DNA of 64,000 nt, taken from positions 866,699 through 930,698 of the forward strand of contig NZ_KN196470.1 in NCBI RefSeq assembly GCF_000761445.1. The letters run 5' to 3'. The translations under genes were made by a program, and so were the position numbers. Positions within the stretch are counted from its first letter, which is position 1. Each line of letters opens with the position of its first letter. The notes under the pieces were generated by a model. It saw nothing but the letters and a program-made list of their open reading frames with translations. It did no database searches and was not told the origin of the DNA. Shown piece after piece: positions 15,273 through 24,377 of the stretch. The DNA is from Oleiagrimonas soli. Lineage in GTDB: Bacteria > Pseudomonadota > Gammaproteobacteria > Xanthomonadales > Rhodanobacteraceae.

Positions 15273-16496
15273 ATGCAGATCAAACCCATTCTCTCCGCGC
15301 TACGTCATCACAAGGCCGGCACGATCCTGATCGCGGTGCAGATCGCGCTCACGCTGGCCATCGTCTGCAATGCGCTGTTCATCATCCAGCAGCGCATCAC
15401 CATGCTGACCCGCAGCACGGGTATCGACGAAGCCCATCTGATCCGCCTGCAGAACCAGTGGGTCGGCGTCGACGACAAGCATGTCGGTTCGCTGATGCAG
15501 ACGGACCTGGATACCCTGCGTCGTCTGCCGGGCGTGGCCGACGCCTACGCGACCAATTCGACACCGTTGAGCAACGGCGGCTGGTCCACGGGGATAGGCC
15601 TGAAGCCGGGCGGCAAGGGCGAGCGTGTCCAGACGGCGATCTATTTCGCGGATGACCACACCCTCGACACGCTGGGTCTGAAACTGGTCGCGGGTCGCAA
15701 TTTCCGTTCCAGCGAAGTCGTCGACCAGATGCAGCACGATGGATTGGATCCACCGCAGGTGATCGTCACCCGCGCGGTGGCGGACAAGTTTTTCCCCGAT
15801 GGAGATGCGGTCGGCAAACGCGTCTATCTGGGTAACAAGCCCAGCATCATCGTCGGCGTCGTGGCTCGTCTGCAGGTGCCCTGGGTCGGCGGCTGGGCCG
15901 CGAACTGGGAGGGGCGTTCCACCCTGGTGCCGAGGCGGCTGATGGCGAGCGGCACCAATTTCGTCATCCGTGCGAAGGACGGTCAGATCGACAAGGTACT
16001 GCACTCGGCGCCGGCCGCCCTGCTGGCGTCCGACCGCATGCGCGTGATTCCCGATGACGATGGCGTCGTGACCTTCGCGCAGATGCGTCAGGAGGCCTAC
16101 CAGAGCGACCGCGGCATGGCGATCCTGATGGGCGTGATCTGCGTCGTGCTGCTGGGCATCACCGCGGCCGGCATCGTCGGTCTGACCAGTTTCTGGGTCG
16201 GTCAGCGGCGCAAGCAGATCGGCGTGCGCCGCGCGCTGGGCGCGACCCGGCGCGACATCCTCAGCTACTTCCTCACCGAGAACCTGCTGATCGGCGCCAC
16301 CGGCGTGGTGCTGGGCATGCTGCTGGCGGTGGGCATGAACCAGTGGCTGATGAACACCTTCGAGATGCAGCGGTTGTCGTGGCCCTGGATCGTCAGCGGC
16401 GTGATCGTGCTGCTGGCGCTGGGACAGGCGGCCGTGCTGGCCCCGGCCATACGCGCTTCGCGCGTGCCGCCGGTGGTGGCCACGCGCACGGTCTGA
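15273..16496 (+). CDS. MacB/FtsX-type ABC permease, short type (pair 1, even member)
   Basis: The 407-residue partner of the preceding gene starts MQIKPILSALRHHKAGTILI. TM1 (about 17-38) includes TLAIVCNALFII, a signature shared by most short-type members here. The periplasmic part contains TLGLKLVAGRNFRSSEV, recognisable in every even gene. The C-terminal FtsX domain reads SFWVGQRRKQIGVRRALGAT, then ILSYFLTENLLIG, and ends RASRVPPVVATRTV. It has no periplasmic cysteine pair. It is a likely heterodimer with the 13943 gene. Confidence 0.88.
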   Translation: MQIKPILSALRHHKAGTILIAVQIALTLAIVCNALFIIQQRITMLTRSTGIDEAHLIRLQNQWVGVDDKHVGSLMQTDLDTLRRLPGVADAYATNSTPLSNGGWSTGIGLKPGGKGERVQTAIYFADDHTLDTLGLKLVAGRNFRSSEVVDQMQHDGLDPPQVIVTRAVADKFFPDGDAVGKRVYLGNKPSIIVGVVARLQVPWVGGWAANWEGRSTLVPRRLMASGTNFVIRAKDGQIDKVLHSAPAALLASDRMRVIPDDDGVVTFAQMRQEAYQSDRGMAILMGVICVVLLGITAAGIVGLTSFWVGQRRKQIGVRRALGATRRDILSYFLTENLLIGATGVVLGMLLAVGMNQWLMNTFEMQRLSWPWIVSGVIVLLALGQAAVLAPAIRASRVPPVVATRTV

Positions 16497-16498
16497 GC

Positions 16499-16609
16499 AT
16501 GGATACGAGGCCAGCCATCGCGCGTATGCCCGGACCGGACTCGGCGATGCGCATCCACTTGACCAAGCGTGCGCGCGTGCTGCGCGGATACGCCGGCGGA
16601 GAACGATGA
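16499..16609 (+). CDS. Small ORF bridging permease pairs 1 and 2
   Basis: The 36-codon frame (MDTRPAIARMPGPDSAMRIH, then a basic tail with TKRARVLRGYAGGER) starts two bases after the stop of the 15273 gene. Its TGA overlaps the ATGATG start of the 16606 permease. It has no ribosome binding site of its own but could be reached by re-initiation. The product is basic and lacks a known domain. It fills the whole 109-base spacer, as similar frames do in the two other long spacers. Coding status is uncertain. Confidence 0.25.
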   Translation: MDTRPAIARMPGPDSAMRIHLTKRARVLRGYAGGER

Positions 16610-17907
16610 TGTTTGCCTACTACCTGGATCTGGCGCTGCGCAGCCTGAAGCGCAACAAGGTACTCACCGCGCTGATGGTGCTGGCGATCGCGCTCGGCAT
16701 CGGCGCGTCGATGACCACTCTGACGGTCCTGCACGTGCTGTCCGGCGATCCGATGCCGAACAAGAGCGCCAAGCTGTACTACCCGCAGCTCGATCCCCGC
16801 GACCTGGACGGTATGCGTCCGGACGAGGAGCCGCCTAAGCAGGTGAGCTGGATCGACGGCATGAACCTGCTGCACGCCGCGCGCGCCGACCGTCAGGTGT
16901 TGATGACCGGCGGTGCGGGCGCCATCCAGCCGTCCAACGCGTCCATCGAACCGTTCTTCGAGGACGCGCGCTTTACCACCCGCGGGTTCTTTCCGATATT
17001 CGACGTACCGTTCCTGTACGGCCATCCGTGGAGTCCGCAGGACGACGACGCCAGCGCGCGCGTGGTCGTGCTGTCGCGCAAGCTCAACGAAAAGCTGTAC
17101 GGCGGCGCCGACAGCACCGGCAAGGTCATGCACATCGGCGGCAAGGATTTCCGCATCGTCGGCGTGATCGACACCTGGCGTCCCACGCCGCATTTCTACG
17201 ACCTGATGACCGGCAACTACTCGGACAGCGAGGGCCTGTACATGCCGCTGACGACGGCGGTCGACCTGAAATTTCCGACCAACGGTTCGCGCGACTGCTG
17301 GAGCAATTCCGCCAACACCGACATGAAGACCGCCAACTGCACCTGGCTGCAGTTCTGGGTCGAGCTGGACACGCCGGCCAAGGCCGCGGCGTACAAGCAG
17401 TACCTGGTCAATTATTCCCAGCAGCAGAAGTCGCTGGGACGTTTCCAGCGCGAGCCCAACGTGCATCTGCGCGATCTGATGCAGTGGCTGGACTACAACA
17501 AGGTGGTGCCTTCGGACGTGCATCTGCAGATGTGGCTGGCACTGGGCTTCCTGGTGGTGTGCCTCGTCAACACCATCGGTCTGATGCTGGCCAAGTTCCT
17601 GCGTCGCGCCAGCGAGCTCGGCGTGCGGCGCGCGCTCGGTGCGTCGCGTCGCACGGTGTTCGCGCAGTTGCTGGTGGAGGCCGGCGCGGTCGGTCTGGTC
17701 GGCGGTATCGGCGGTCTGCTGCTGGCGCTGCTCGGCCTGTGGCTGGTGCGCCTGCAGCCGTCCAGCTACGCGCAGCTCGCGCATCTCGATCTGGAAATGC
17801 TGGCCGGCACCTTCCTGTTGGCCGTCGGCGCGACGCTGCTGGCCGGTCTGCTGCCGGCCTGGCGCGCCTGCCTGGTCACTCCCGCCCTGCAACTGAAGAG
17901 CAACTGA
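16606..17907 (+). CDS. MacB/FtsX-type ABC permease, long type (pair 2, odd member)
   Basis: The 433-residue permease begins MMFAYYLDLALRSLKRNKVL (a second ATG at 16609 is equally possible; GGCGGAGAACG precedes both). TM1 is near 21-43, the periplasmic domain runs to about 300, and three FtsX-domain helices follow. The cysteine pair is at 231 and 245 (CW...NC followed by TWLQFWVELD). The ATPase-contact segment RRASELGVRRALGASRRTVF is intact. It ends TPALQLKSN. The next gene begins one base after its stop. Confidence 0.9.
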   Translation: MMFAYYLDLALRSLKRNKVLTALMVLAIALGIGASMTTLTVLHVLSGDPMPNKSAKLYYPQLDPRDLDGMRPDEEPPKQVSWIDGMNLLHAARADRQVLMTGGAGAIQPSNASIEPFFEDARFTTRGFFPIFDVPFLYGHPWSPQDDDASARVVVLSRKLNEKLYGGADSTGKVMHIGGKDFRIVGVIDTWRPTPHFYDLMTGNYSDSEGLYMPLTTAVDLKFPTNGSRDCWSNSANTDMKTANCTWLQFWVELDTPAKAAAYKQYLVNYSQQQKSLGRFQREPNVHLRDLMQWLDYNKVVPSDVHLQMWLALGFLVVCLVNTIGLMLAKFLRRASELGVRRALGASRRTVFAQLLVEAGAVGLVGGIGGLLLALLGLWLVRLQPSSYAQLAHLDLEMLAGTFLLAVGATLLAGLLPAWRACLVTPALQLKSN

Positions 17908-17908
17908 C

Positions 17909-19135
17909 ATGGAACTCGGACCGATTCTCTCGACCCTGCGTCGGCACAAGATCACCGCTTTCCTGCTGGTGGCGGAGATCGCGCTGACCTGCGCCATCGT
18001 CTGCAACGCGGTGTTCCTGATCAGCCAGCGGCTGGAACGCATGGACATGCCCAGCGGCGTGGCGGAAAACCAACTGGTCATGGTGCAGGTGGCCAACATC
18101 GCACCGACCGAGGACGCCAAGGCACGCACCGCCGAGGACCTGGCCGCGCTGCGCCGCATTCCCGGCGTGAAGGACGCGGCGCTGGTCAGCCAGGTGCCGT
18201 TTACCAACAGTTCCTCGAATACCAGCATCAAGCTGTCGCTGAATCAGAAGCTGCCAACGCTCAACGCGACGCAGTACATGGGCGAGAACATGATCCAGAC
18301 GTTCGGTTCGCAGCTGGTGGCGGGTCGGGACTTCCGTCCTGACGAATACATGGACTACGACGCCGTGCTGAAGGATCTCGATCTGGTGCGCAAGCAGACC
18401 AGCTCGGTGATCATCACCAAGGCGCTGGCCGAGCGGCTGTGGCCGGGCGAGAGCGCGTTGGGCAAGAAGCTCTATTTCGCCGACGTCGGGGTGCGCGTGG
18501 TCGGTGTGGTCAAGGATCTGGTGCGACCCTCGCTGTTCCTCGGCGACGACGCGGCGCAGTGGTCGATGATGTTCCCCCTGCGCATGAACGGCAACAATGC
18601 CAACCGCTTCGTGCTGCGTGTCGATCCGACGCAGCGTCACCAGGTGCTGGAGGCGGCGGCGAAGAAGCTGCGCGAGCTCGATCCGCACCGGATCATTCTG
18701 GGGAAGAAGACCTTCGACGAAATCCGCTCGGACTTCTTCCGCAACGATCGCGCGATGGCCGGCACGCTGGTCGGCGTGATCATCGCGCTGCTGACGGTCA
18801 CGGCGTTGGGCATCGTCGGCCTGGCCAGCTTCTGGGTGGCGCAGCGCCGCCGCACCATCGGCGTGCGGCGTGCGCTCGGCGCGACGCAGAGCAACATCCT
18901 GCGCTACTTCCAGACCGAGAACTTCCTGCTGGCGACCATCGGCATCGCGCTCGGCATGGCGCTGGCCTGGGGCATCAATCTGTTCCTGATGCAGCACTAC
19001 GAGTTGCCGCGGCTGCCGTGGATCTACCTGCCGGTCGGCGCGGTCGCGCTGTGGCTGATCGGCCAGTTGGCCGTGCTCGGTCCGGCGCTGCGCGCCTCGC
19101 GCGTGCCGCCGGTGGTGGCGACGCGCTCGGTGTAA
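17909..19135 (+). CDS. MacB/FtsX-type ABC permease, short type (pair 2, even member)
   Basis: The 408-residue permease has TM1 at about 17-38 (LVAEIALTCAIVCNAVFLIS), a periplasmic domain with GSQLVAGRDFRPDEYMDYDA, and an FtsX domain (SFWVAQRRRTIGVRRALGAT, NILRYFQTENFLL). Its last 43 codons are encoded by DNA (19005-19133) identical base for base to the end of the gene at 20475, although the rest of the two genes differs clearly. It starts one base after the preceding stop, so coupling is near certain. Confidence 0.88.
   Translation: MELGPILSTLRRHKITAFLLVAEIALTCAIVCNAVFLISQRLERMDMPSGVAENQLVMVQVANIAPTEDAKARTAEDLAALRRIPGVKDAALVSQVPFTNSSSNTSIKLSLNQKLPTLNATQYMGENMIQTFGSQLVAGRDFRPDEYMDYDAVLKDLDLVRKQTSSVIITKALAERLWPGESALGKKLYFADVGVRVVGVVKDLVRPSLFLGDDAAQWSMMFPLRMNGNNANRFVLRVDPTQRHQVLEAAAKKLRELDPHRIILGKKTFDEIRSDFFRNDRAMAGTLVGVIIALLTVTALGIVGLASFWVAQRRRTIGVRRALGATQSNILRYFQTENFLLATIGIALGMALAWGINLFLMQHYELPRLPWIYLPVGAVALWLIGQLAVLGPALRASRVPPVVATRSV
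19005..19133 (+). repeat. 129-bp perfect direct repeat, copy 1 (3' end of permease 4)
   Basis: Every base from TGCCGCGGCTGCCGTGG through GCGCTCGGTGT is identical to 21556-21684. The repeat encodes the last transmembrane helix and the RASRVPPVVATRSV tail. Flanking sequence diverges on both sides, including the stop codon (TAA here, TGA there). Other short-type genes share the protein motif but differ in many third positions, so recent gene conversion or partial duplication is the simplest cause. Confidence 0.9.
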
Positions 19136-19152
19136 CGCCAAGGATTCGGACG

Positions 19153-20463
19153 ATGTTTTTCTACTATCTCCAATTGGCTGTCCGCAGCTTCAGGCGCAAT
19201 CGGGCGCTCACTGCGCTGATGGTGTTGACGTTGGGGCTGGGGATCGGTGCTTCGATCACGATGCTGACCGTGCTGAAGTTGCTCTCGGGCGACCCGCTTC
19301 CCACCCGCAGCGCACGTCTGTTTACGCCCGTCGTCAATCCGTGGCCGGCCGAAAATGCGACGCCCGCCGACGGCATGCCGCGGTGGTGGGGCAATCTGAT
19401 GTCCTACACGGATGCGATGAGTCTGCTGCATGCGCACAAGGCCCGTCGGCAGGCGGTGACGGCATCGACCAAGGCCAAGATCGATCCGACGCAGCCGGGA
19501 GCGCATTCCTTCTATGGCCAGGGCGTCATGACCACGCCGGAGTTTTTCGCCATGTTCGGCGCGCCGTTCGCGTACGGCGGTGGCTGGAGTACACAGGATG
19601 CGGAGAATCAGGCTCGCGTCGTGGTCATATCCAGCGCCCTCAACGACCGGCTGTTCGGCGGCGGCAACAGCGTCGGCAAGATGCTGCGCGTCAACGATCA
19701 CGACTATCGCATCCTCGGCGTGCTGAAGCCGTGGGCGCCGCAGCCGCGCTTCTACGCACTGACTTTCGGCGAGGACGCCTATGGCGATGGCGACGCCGTG
19801 TATCTGCCCTTGCAGTCGGCACGCGCCGATGGCATGAAACCGGCCGGCTACAGTTGCTGGGCACCGGGCAACGTGGCGCATCTGGAAACCGCGCCGTGCG
19901 CCTGGGTCAACCTGTGGGTGGAATTCGCGCAGGTATCCGGCGCACGTGCCTACAAGCGGTTCCTTTCGCATTATGTGCAGCAGCAGATCGCCCTGGGGCG
20001 GCTGCATCATCCCGAGGTCTGGCTGTTCAGCCTGACGGGATTTCTCGATCGTCAGAAGGTGGTGCCCGACGACTTGCGGCTGCAGACCAATCTGGCTTTC
20101 GGGTTCCTGCTGATCTGCATCGTCAATACCGTGGGACTGCTGCTGGCCAAGTGCCTGTGGCGTTCGCGCGAGATCGGCGTGCGTCGCGCCATGGGCGCCA
20201 TTCGCCGCACGATCTTCGCGCAGTACATGGTGGAATCGGCCATCGTCGGTATCGCCGGCGGCGTGCTGGGCCTTGCATTCGCCGAGTTCGGGCTGCTGGT
20301 GATTCGGCACCAGCCCGCGCCCTATGCGCACCTTGCCTACCTCGATTTGCCCATGTTCGCCGCGACCTTCGCGGTGGCCCTGGTTGCCAGCCTCATCGCG
20401 GGGTTGCTGCCCGCATGGCGTGCCTGCGCCGTGGTTCCTGCGCCGCAACTGAAATCGGTATGA
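19153..20463 (+). CDS. MacB/FtsX-type ABC permease, long type (pair 3, odd member)
   Basis: The 436-residue permease starts MFFYYLQLAVRSFRRNRALT at 19153, 17 bases after the previous stop. TM1 spans about 20-42. The periplasmic domain includes FFAMFGAPFAYGGGWSTQD, a sub-motif (MFG.PF.YG..W) seen in most long-type members. The cysteine pair is at 235 and 249 (CW...PC then AWVNLWVEF). The FtsX domain has RSREIGVRRAMGAIRRTIFA and ends PAPQLKSV. Its codon choice is slightly less GC-biased than that of pair 2. Confidence 0.9.
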   Translation: MFFYYLQLAVRSFRRNRALTALMVLTLGLGIGASITMLTVLKLLSGDPLPTRSARLFTPVVNPWPAENATPADGMPRWWGNLMSYTDAMSLLHAHKARRQAVTASTKAKIDPTQPGAHSFYGQGVMTTPEFFAMFGAPFAYGGGWSTQDAENQARVVVISSALNDRLFGGGNSVGKMLRVNDHDYRILGVLKPWAPQPRFYALTFGEDAYGDGDAVYLPLQSARADGMKPAGYSCWAPGNVAHLETAPCAWVNLWVEFAQVSGARAYKRFLSHYVQQQIALGRLHHPEVWLFSLTGFLDRQKVVPDDLRLQTNLAFGFLLICIVNTVGLLLAKCLWRSREIGVRRAMGAIRRTIFAQYMVESAIVGIAGGVLGLAFAEFGLLVIRHQPAPYAHLAYLDLPMFAATFAVALVASLIAGLLPAWRACAVVPAPQLKSV

Positions 20464-20474
20464 GAGGCGCCTTC

Positions 20475-21686
20475 ATGGATATCGCTCCGATCTTCGCCAG
20501 CCTGCGCAAGCACAAGATTCCCGTTGCGCTGATCGTGCTGGAAATCGCCCTGGCGTGCGCCGTGTTCTGCAACGCCGTGTTCATCATCGGCCATCGCGCC
20601 GCCGAGCTCGGCATGCGCAACGCCGTGGATGAAAGCCATCTGACGGTCATCGGCGTCGACGGCAGCGATCCGCGGATGGCCAGCACCGACATCCCGCGCA
20701 ATCTCGCCGCCTTGCGCAGCATTCCGGGCGTCACTGGCGCCGCGGGCGTGACCGCCATCCCTTTCGGGAACGGCTCGGGCGTCGACAACGTGTCGGCCAG
20801 TGCGGAAAGCAAGGCGACTCCCGGCGCGGCACGCTACATGATCGGCCGGGATGCTCCGCAGGTGCTTGGTCTGAGGCTCGTCGAAGGTCGCTTCTTCCAT
20901 GACGATGAATATGCCGGCAGCCTGCTTCGCGGCGGCATGATGCCGAGCGGGCATGTCGTGATCGTCACTCGGGCGCTGGCACAGCGCCTATGGCCCGGTC
21001 GACCGGCATTGGGACGACAGCTGTGGGTCGGTGGCGAGCATGACTTTATCGTCATCGGCGTTGTCGCTGATGTCGCTCGTCCCGGCAGCGCCACGATCGG
21101 GCAGAGCTATGCGTATTACGCCACCTTCTTCCCGCTCGGGGCGGATCCGGCGATGACGCAGTATGTGGTGCGCAGCGCGCCGCAAGATCGTCAGCGCGTG
21201 TTGCGCGCGGCCGAGGCAAAACTGTACGCGCTGGCGCCCCATACGGTGATCCGGGGCCAGACCTTCACGCAGCTGCGCGACAAGGCGTTCACCGCCACGA
21301 GATCGATGGTGTGGGTGCTGGTGCTGGTGTGCCTGGTGATGCTGGCCGTTACGGCGTTCGGCATCGTGGGGTTGAGCAGTTTCTGGGTCAGGCAGCGACG
21401 TCGGCAGATCGGTATCCGTCGGGCCATCGGCGCGACCCGGGCCAACATCCTGCGCTATTTCCACACCGAGAATTTCCTGATCGCCACGCTCGGGATCGCG
21501 CTGGGCATGGCGTTGTCCTGGGCGTTGAACATGTACCTCATGCAGCACTACGAACTGCCGCGGCTGCCGTGGATCTACCTGCCGGTCGGCGCGGTCGCGC
21601 TGTGGCTGATCGGCCAGTTGGCCGTGCTCGGTCCGGCGCTGCGCGCCTCGCGCGTGCCGCCGGTGGTGGCGACGCGCTCGGTGTGA
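20475..21686 (+). CDS. MacB/FtsX-type ABC permease, short type (pair 3, even member)
   Basis: The 403-residue permease is read from MDIAPIFASLRKHKIPVALI at 20475. An upstream ATG at 20460 overlapping the previous stop would add five residues. TM1 is about 17-38 (ALACAVFCNAVFII). The periplasmic domain holds LGLRLVEGRFFHDDEYAGSL, and the FtsX domain has SFWVRQRRRQIGIRRAIGAT and NILRYFHTENFLIA. The 3' end carries the second copy of the 129-base identical segment. It pairs with the 19153 gene. Confidence 0.87.
   Translation: MDIAPIFASLRKHKIPVALIVLEIALACAVFCNAVFIIGHRAAELGMRNAVDESHLTVIGVDGSDPRMASTDIPRNLAALRSIPGVTGAAGVTAIPFGNGSGVDNVSASAESKATPGAARYMIGRDAPQVLGLRLVEGRFFHDDEYAGSLLRGGMMPSGHVVIVTRALAQRLWPGRPALGRQLWVGGEHDFIVIGVVADVARPGSATIGQSYAYYATFFPLGADPAMTQYVVRSAPQDRQRVLRAAEAKLYALAPHTVIRGQTFTQLRDKAFTATRSMVWVLVLVCLVMLAVTAFGIVGLSSFWVRQRRRQIGIRRAIGATRANILRYFHTENFLIATLGIALGMALSWALNMYLMQHYELPRLPWIYLPVGAVALWLIGQLAVLGPALRASRVPPVVATRSV
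21556..21684 (+). repeat. 129-bp perfect direct repeat, copy 2 (3' end of permease 6)
   Basis: Identical to 19005-19133 over its whole length; the two copies are 2,551 bases apart in the same orientation. It covers the final transmembrane helix and C-terminal tail of the 20475 gene. Homologous recombination between the copies would delete exactly one odd/even gene pair's worth of DNA. Confidence 0.9.
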
Positions 21687-21711
21687 ACGACTTCAGGGGA
21701 AAGGGCTAGAG

Positions 21712-23031
21712 ATGTTTGCGTACTACCTGGAACTGGCATGGCGGCGCTGTCGTCAGAACGTGTCGATGATGCTGCTGGTGGTGCTGACCATGGCCATCGG
21801 CATCGCTTCGTGCATGACGGCGACGACGATCTTCGCCGCGTTGTCGGGTGAGCCGCTGCCCGGCATCAGCGATCATCTGTACGTGGTCACGATGGATTCG
21901 CGCACGCAGGGCGACGCCGATGACGAGCCCTACGCCAAACCGCAGAGCCTGCTGAATCTGCGCGACGCCAAGGCGCTGGTCGACGCGCATCGCGCCGACG
22001 GCCAGTTCGCGCAGGCACAGAGTCTGGCGCAGGTGAGCACGACCGACGGCAAGCAGTCCGATCGCGTGGTCGGCATCATCGGTTACGGGTCGCTACTGAC
22101 GACGCTCGGCGTGCCGTTCCGCTACGGACGACCGTGGAGCGAGGCCGAACAGGCCGCGCATGCGCCGGTGGTGGTGATCGACGCCAAGCTGGCCGAACGG
22201 TTGTTCGGTACCAGCAACGCCGTCGGACGCAGCGTCTCGATGGGCACCGGCACGTTCCGCGTCATCGGCGTGACGGCGCCGTGGAAATCGCGCACGCAGT
22301 TCCTCGGGCTGACGCAGAACGCGGGCAGCCCGCTCGGTCAGGACATGCGTTTCTTCGTGCCGGTCGGTGCGGCGCTGGACAACGGCGTCGGGCCGCTGAA
22401 CTCCGGCAAGTGCGCCAAGGGTGCGCCGGTGGTCAATTTCCAGTCCACCAACGTCGCGCAGTGCCGCTGGATCGAAACCTGGGTGTCGCTGCGCACGCCG
22501 GCGCACGTGACGACCTATCGCGATTTTCTCGCCCGCTACGCGCAGGCTCAGCATCAGGCGGGGCGCTATGTGCATCCGCCGCAGGCGAAGCTGTTCGTGA
22601 CCCAGGCCTGGATGGATCGCCTGAAGGCGATTCCGGGCGACGTCGGCTTGAACGTGATGCTGGCGGGCGGCTTCCTGTTGCTGTGCATGGTCAACGTGGC
22701 CGGCCTGCTGGCGGCGCGCTTTCTGCGTCGCCAGGGGCACGTGGCGATCCGGCGCGCGCTCGGCGCGTCGCGTCGTCATGTGTTCATGCAGCACCTCGTC
22801 GAGGCCGGCGTGCTCGGTGTCGCGGGCGGTTTGCTCGCTCTGCCGTTGACGCTGCTCGGGCTGTGGGTCGTGCGCATGCAGCCGGTGGCGTATGCGGAAG
22901 CCGCCCGCTTCAGTCCGGGCGCGTTCGCGGTGCTGGCGGCGTTGTCGCTGCTGGTGGGTCTGGTGGTCGGCATCCTGCCGGCCTGGCGCGTGTGCCGGCA
23001 GCCGCCGGCGCTGCAGATCAAGGTTGCCTAG
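21712..23031 (+). CDS. MacB/FtsX-type ABC permease, long type (pair 4, odd member)
   Basis: The 439-residue permease begins MFAYYLELAWRRCRQNVSMM. It belongs to a diverged subgroup with the 26906 gene: both have an AWR opening and a TM1 containing ..IASCM/LASCM, and lack the GIGASMT version found in the others. The cysteine pair is at 234 and 251, before RWIETWVSL. The FtsX domain is recognisable (RRQGHVAIRRALGASRRHVF) and the tail is PALQIKVA. It starts 25 bases after the preceding gene. Confidence 0.88.
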   Translation: MFAYYLELAWRRCRQNVSMMLLVVLTMAIGIASCMTATTIFAALSGEPLPGISDHLYVVTMDSRTQGDADDEPYAKPQSLLNLRDAKALVDAHRADGQFAQAQSLAQVSTTDGKQSDRVVGIIGYGSLLTTLGVPFRYGRPWSEAEQAAHAPVVVIDAKLAERLFGTSNAVGRSVSMGTGTFRVIGVTAPWKSRTQFLGLTQNAGSPLGQDMRFFVPVGAALDNGVGPLNSGKCAKGAPVVNFQSTNVAQCRWIETWVSLRTPAHVTTYRDFLARYAQAQHQAGRYVHPPQAKLFVTQAWMDRLKAIPGDVGLNVMLAGGFLLLCMVNVAGLLAARFLRRQGHVAIRRALGASRRHVFMQHLVEAGVLGVAGGLLALPLTLLGLWVVRMQPVAYAEAARFSPGAFAVLAALSLLVGLVVGILPAWRVCRQPPALQIKVA

Positions 23032-23039
23032 GAGTCCTC

Positions 23040-24272
23040 GTGCGCCATTTGCTCGCTCCGCTGTTTCGTCACCGCTTGATGCCGTTGCTGGTCGTGCTGC
23101 AGGTCGCGCTGGCCTGCGCCATCGCCTGCAACGCGCTGTTTCTGCTGCAGCAGCGATTGAAGCCGATGCTGGTGCCCGATGGCATCGGTCAGCCGAATCA
23201 TCTCATCATCGCGTCCAACATCGTTTCGCGCGGGCAGCCGTGGGAGACCAGCCGCATGCGCGATACCGAACGCGCCCTGCGCGGCGTGCCGGGCGTGACG
23301 TCGGTCAGCGTGGCCGGTTCGCTGCCGATGGTGCTGAATGCGCGCATGAATGGGCGTGTGCAGGGCGTCGGTCGCGACACGCGCGCGGATACCGCGATGT
23401 ACATCGGCGATCACCTGGTGAAGACGCTGGGCCTGCACCTGGTGGCCGGGCGCGACTTCACCGCCGAGGAAGACGCCGTGCAAAACCACGGTGTCGGCAT
23501 GCACCAGGACGGACCGGCGATCATCACCCAATCGCTGGCGAACAGGTTGTTTCCGGGCCAGAAGGCATTGGGCCAGACGCTGCAGTTGGGCGACAAGGAT
23601 CCGGCCGTGCGCACGGTCGTCGGCGTGGTCGGGCATCTGATGCGCAACGACTTTGGCGATGGTTCGCAGCGCAACCTGGACAACGTGATGCTGTTCCCCG
23701 GCATTCCCTCGTCCTGGTCGTTGCCGGCGATCGGCGTGCGCGTCGCGCCGGACGCCGATCCGCAGCAGGTGCGCAAGCAGGTCGAGAAAGTCATCCAGCG
23801 CATGCTCGGCGACGGCATGGTGCGCGGTATCGATCCGTCCTACGACATGTACGGCACGCTGCGCGACGAGGCATTGGCCCAGTACCGCGCCTCGGTGTGG
23901 CTGCTGGCGGGTGTGTGTCTGATCGTGTTGATCGTGACCCTGGCCGGCATCATGGGTCTGACGGCCTACTGGGTGCAGCAGCGCACCCGCCAGATCGGCA
24001 TCCGCCGCGCACTGGGCGCGCGGCGCAGCGACATCCTGCGCTATCTGCAGGCGGAGAACCTGCTCCTGGTCGGCGTCGGCACGCTGCTGGGACTGATCGC
24101 GGCCTATGCCGTGAACCTGTGGCTGATGCATCACTACGAACTGCCGCGCCTGCCGTGGAGCTATCTGCCCATCGGCGCCGCGCTGCTGTTGGTCCTGGGT
24201 CAGCTGGCCGTGCTGTCGCCGGCACTGCGCGCGTCGCGCGTGCCGCCGGTGGTAGCGACAAGGAGCGTGTGA
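23040..24272 (+). CDS. MacB/FtsX-type ABC permease, short type (pair 4, even member)
   Basis: The 410-residue permease starts at GTG 23040, with AGGAG nine bases upstream overlapping the preceding stop. TM1 (about 14-36) contains ALACAIACNALFLLQQ. The periplasmic domain has LGLHLVAGRDFTAEEDAVQN. The FtsX domain (AYWVQQRTRQIGIRRALGAR, DILRYLQAENLLLV) ends in RASRVPPVVATRSV. The 3' end includes AAGGAG six bases before an ATG that overlaps the stop codon, a possible binding site for the small ORF that follows. Confidence 0.87.
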   Translation: MRHLLAPLFRHRLMPLLVVLQVALACAIACNALFLLQQRLKPMLVPDGIGQPNHLIIASNIVSRGQPWETSRMRDTERALRGVPGVTSVSVAGSLPMVLNARMNGRVQGVGRDTRADTAMYIGDHLVKTLGLHLVAGRDFTAEEDAVQNHGVGMHQDGPAIITQSLANRLFPGQKALGQTLQLGDKDPAVRTVVGVVGHLMRNDFGDGSQRNLDNVMLFPGIPSSWSLPAIGVRVAPDADPQQVRKQVEKVIQRMLGDGMVRGIDPSYDMYGTLRDEALAQYRASVWLLAGVCLIVLIVTLAGIMGLTAYWVQQRTRQIGIRRALGARRSDILRYLQAENLLLVGVGTLLGLIAAYAVNLWLMHHYELPRLPWSYLPIGAALLLVLGQLAVLSPALRASRVPPVVATRSV

Positions 24273-24373
24273 TGAGACTGCTGCGCTGGAACAGGGAAGG
24301 CGGTCGCGTCCGCGATCGCCAGATCGGAACACCCGGACGGTTCGCACCGCATCCGGCATCGGGAGGGGTGTGA
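24272..24373 (+). CDS. Small ORF bridging permease pairs 4 and 5
   Basis: The ATG overlaps the stop of the 23040 gene (TGATG), with AAGGAG six bases upstream, a good ribosome binding site. The 33-residue product MRLLRWNREGGRVRDRQIGT plus a Pro/Gly-rich end is strongly basic and matches nothing I know. The frame stops four bases before the 24378 permease start, and its last codons provide GGGAGGGG for that gene. Translation is plausible because of the binding site, but conservation is unknown. Confidence 0.3.
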   Translation: MRLLRWNREGGRVRDRQIGTPGRFAPHPASGGV

Positions 24374-24377
24374 GGAC

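Noticed and set aside
16497-16605. Extra sigma-54 promoters inside the three long spacers of the array
   Set aside because: I looked for GG-N10-GC with TGGCA and TTGC blocks in all three spacers. The nearest candidate, TGGCGGACATTTTTCTTGCC before the 29558 gene, has the wrong spacing.
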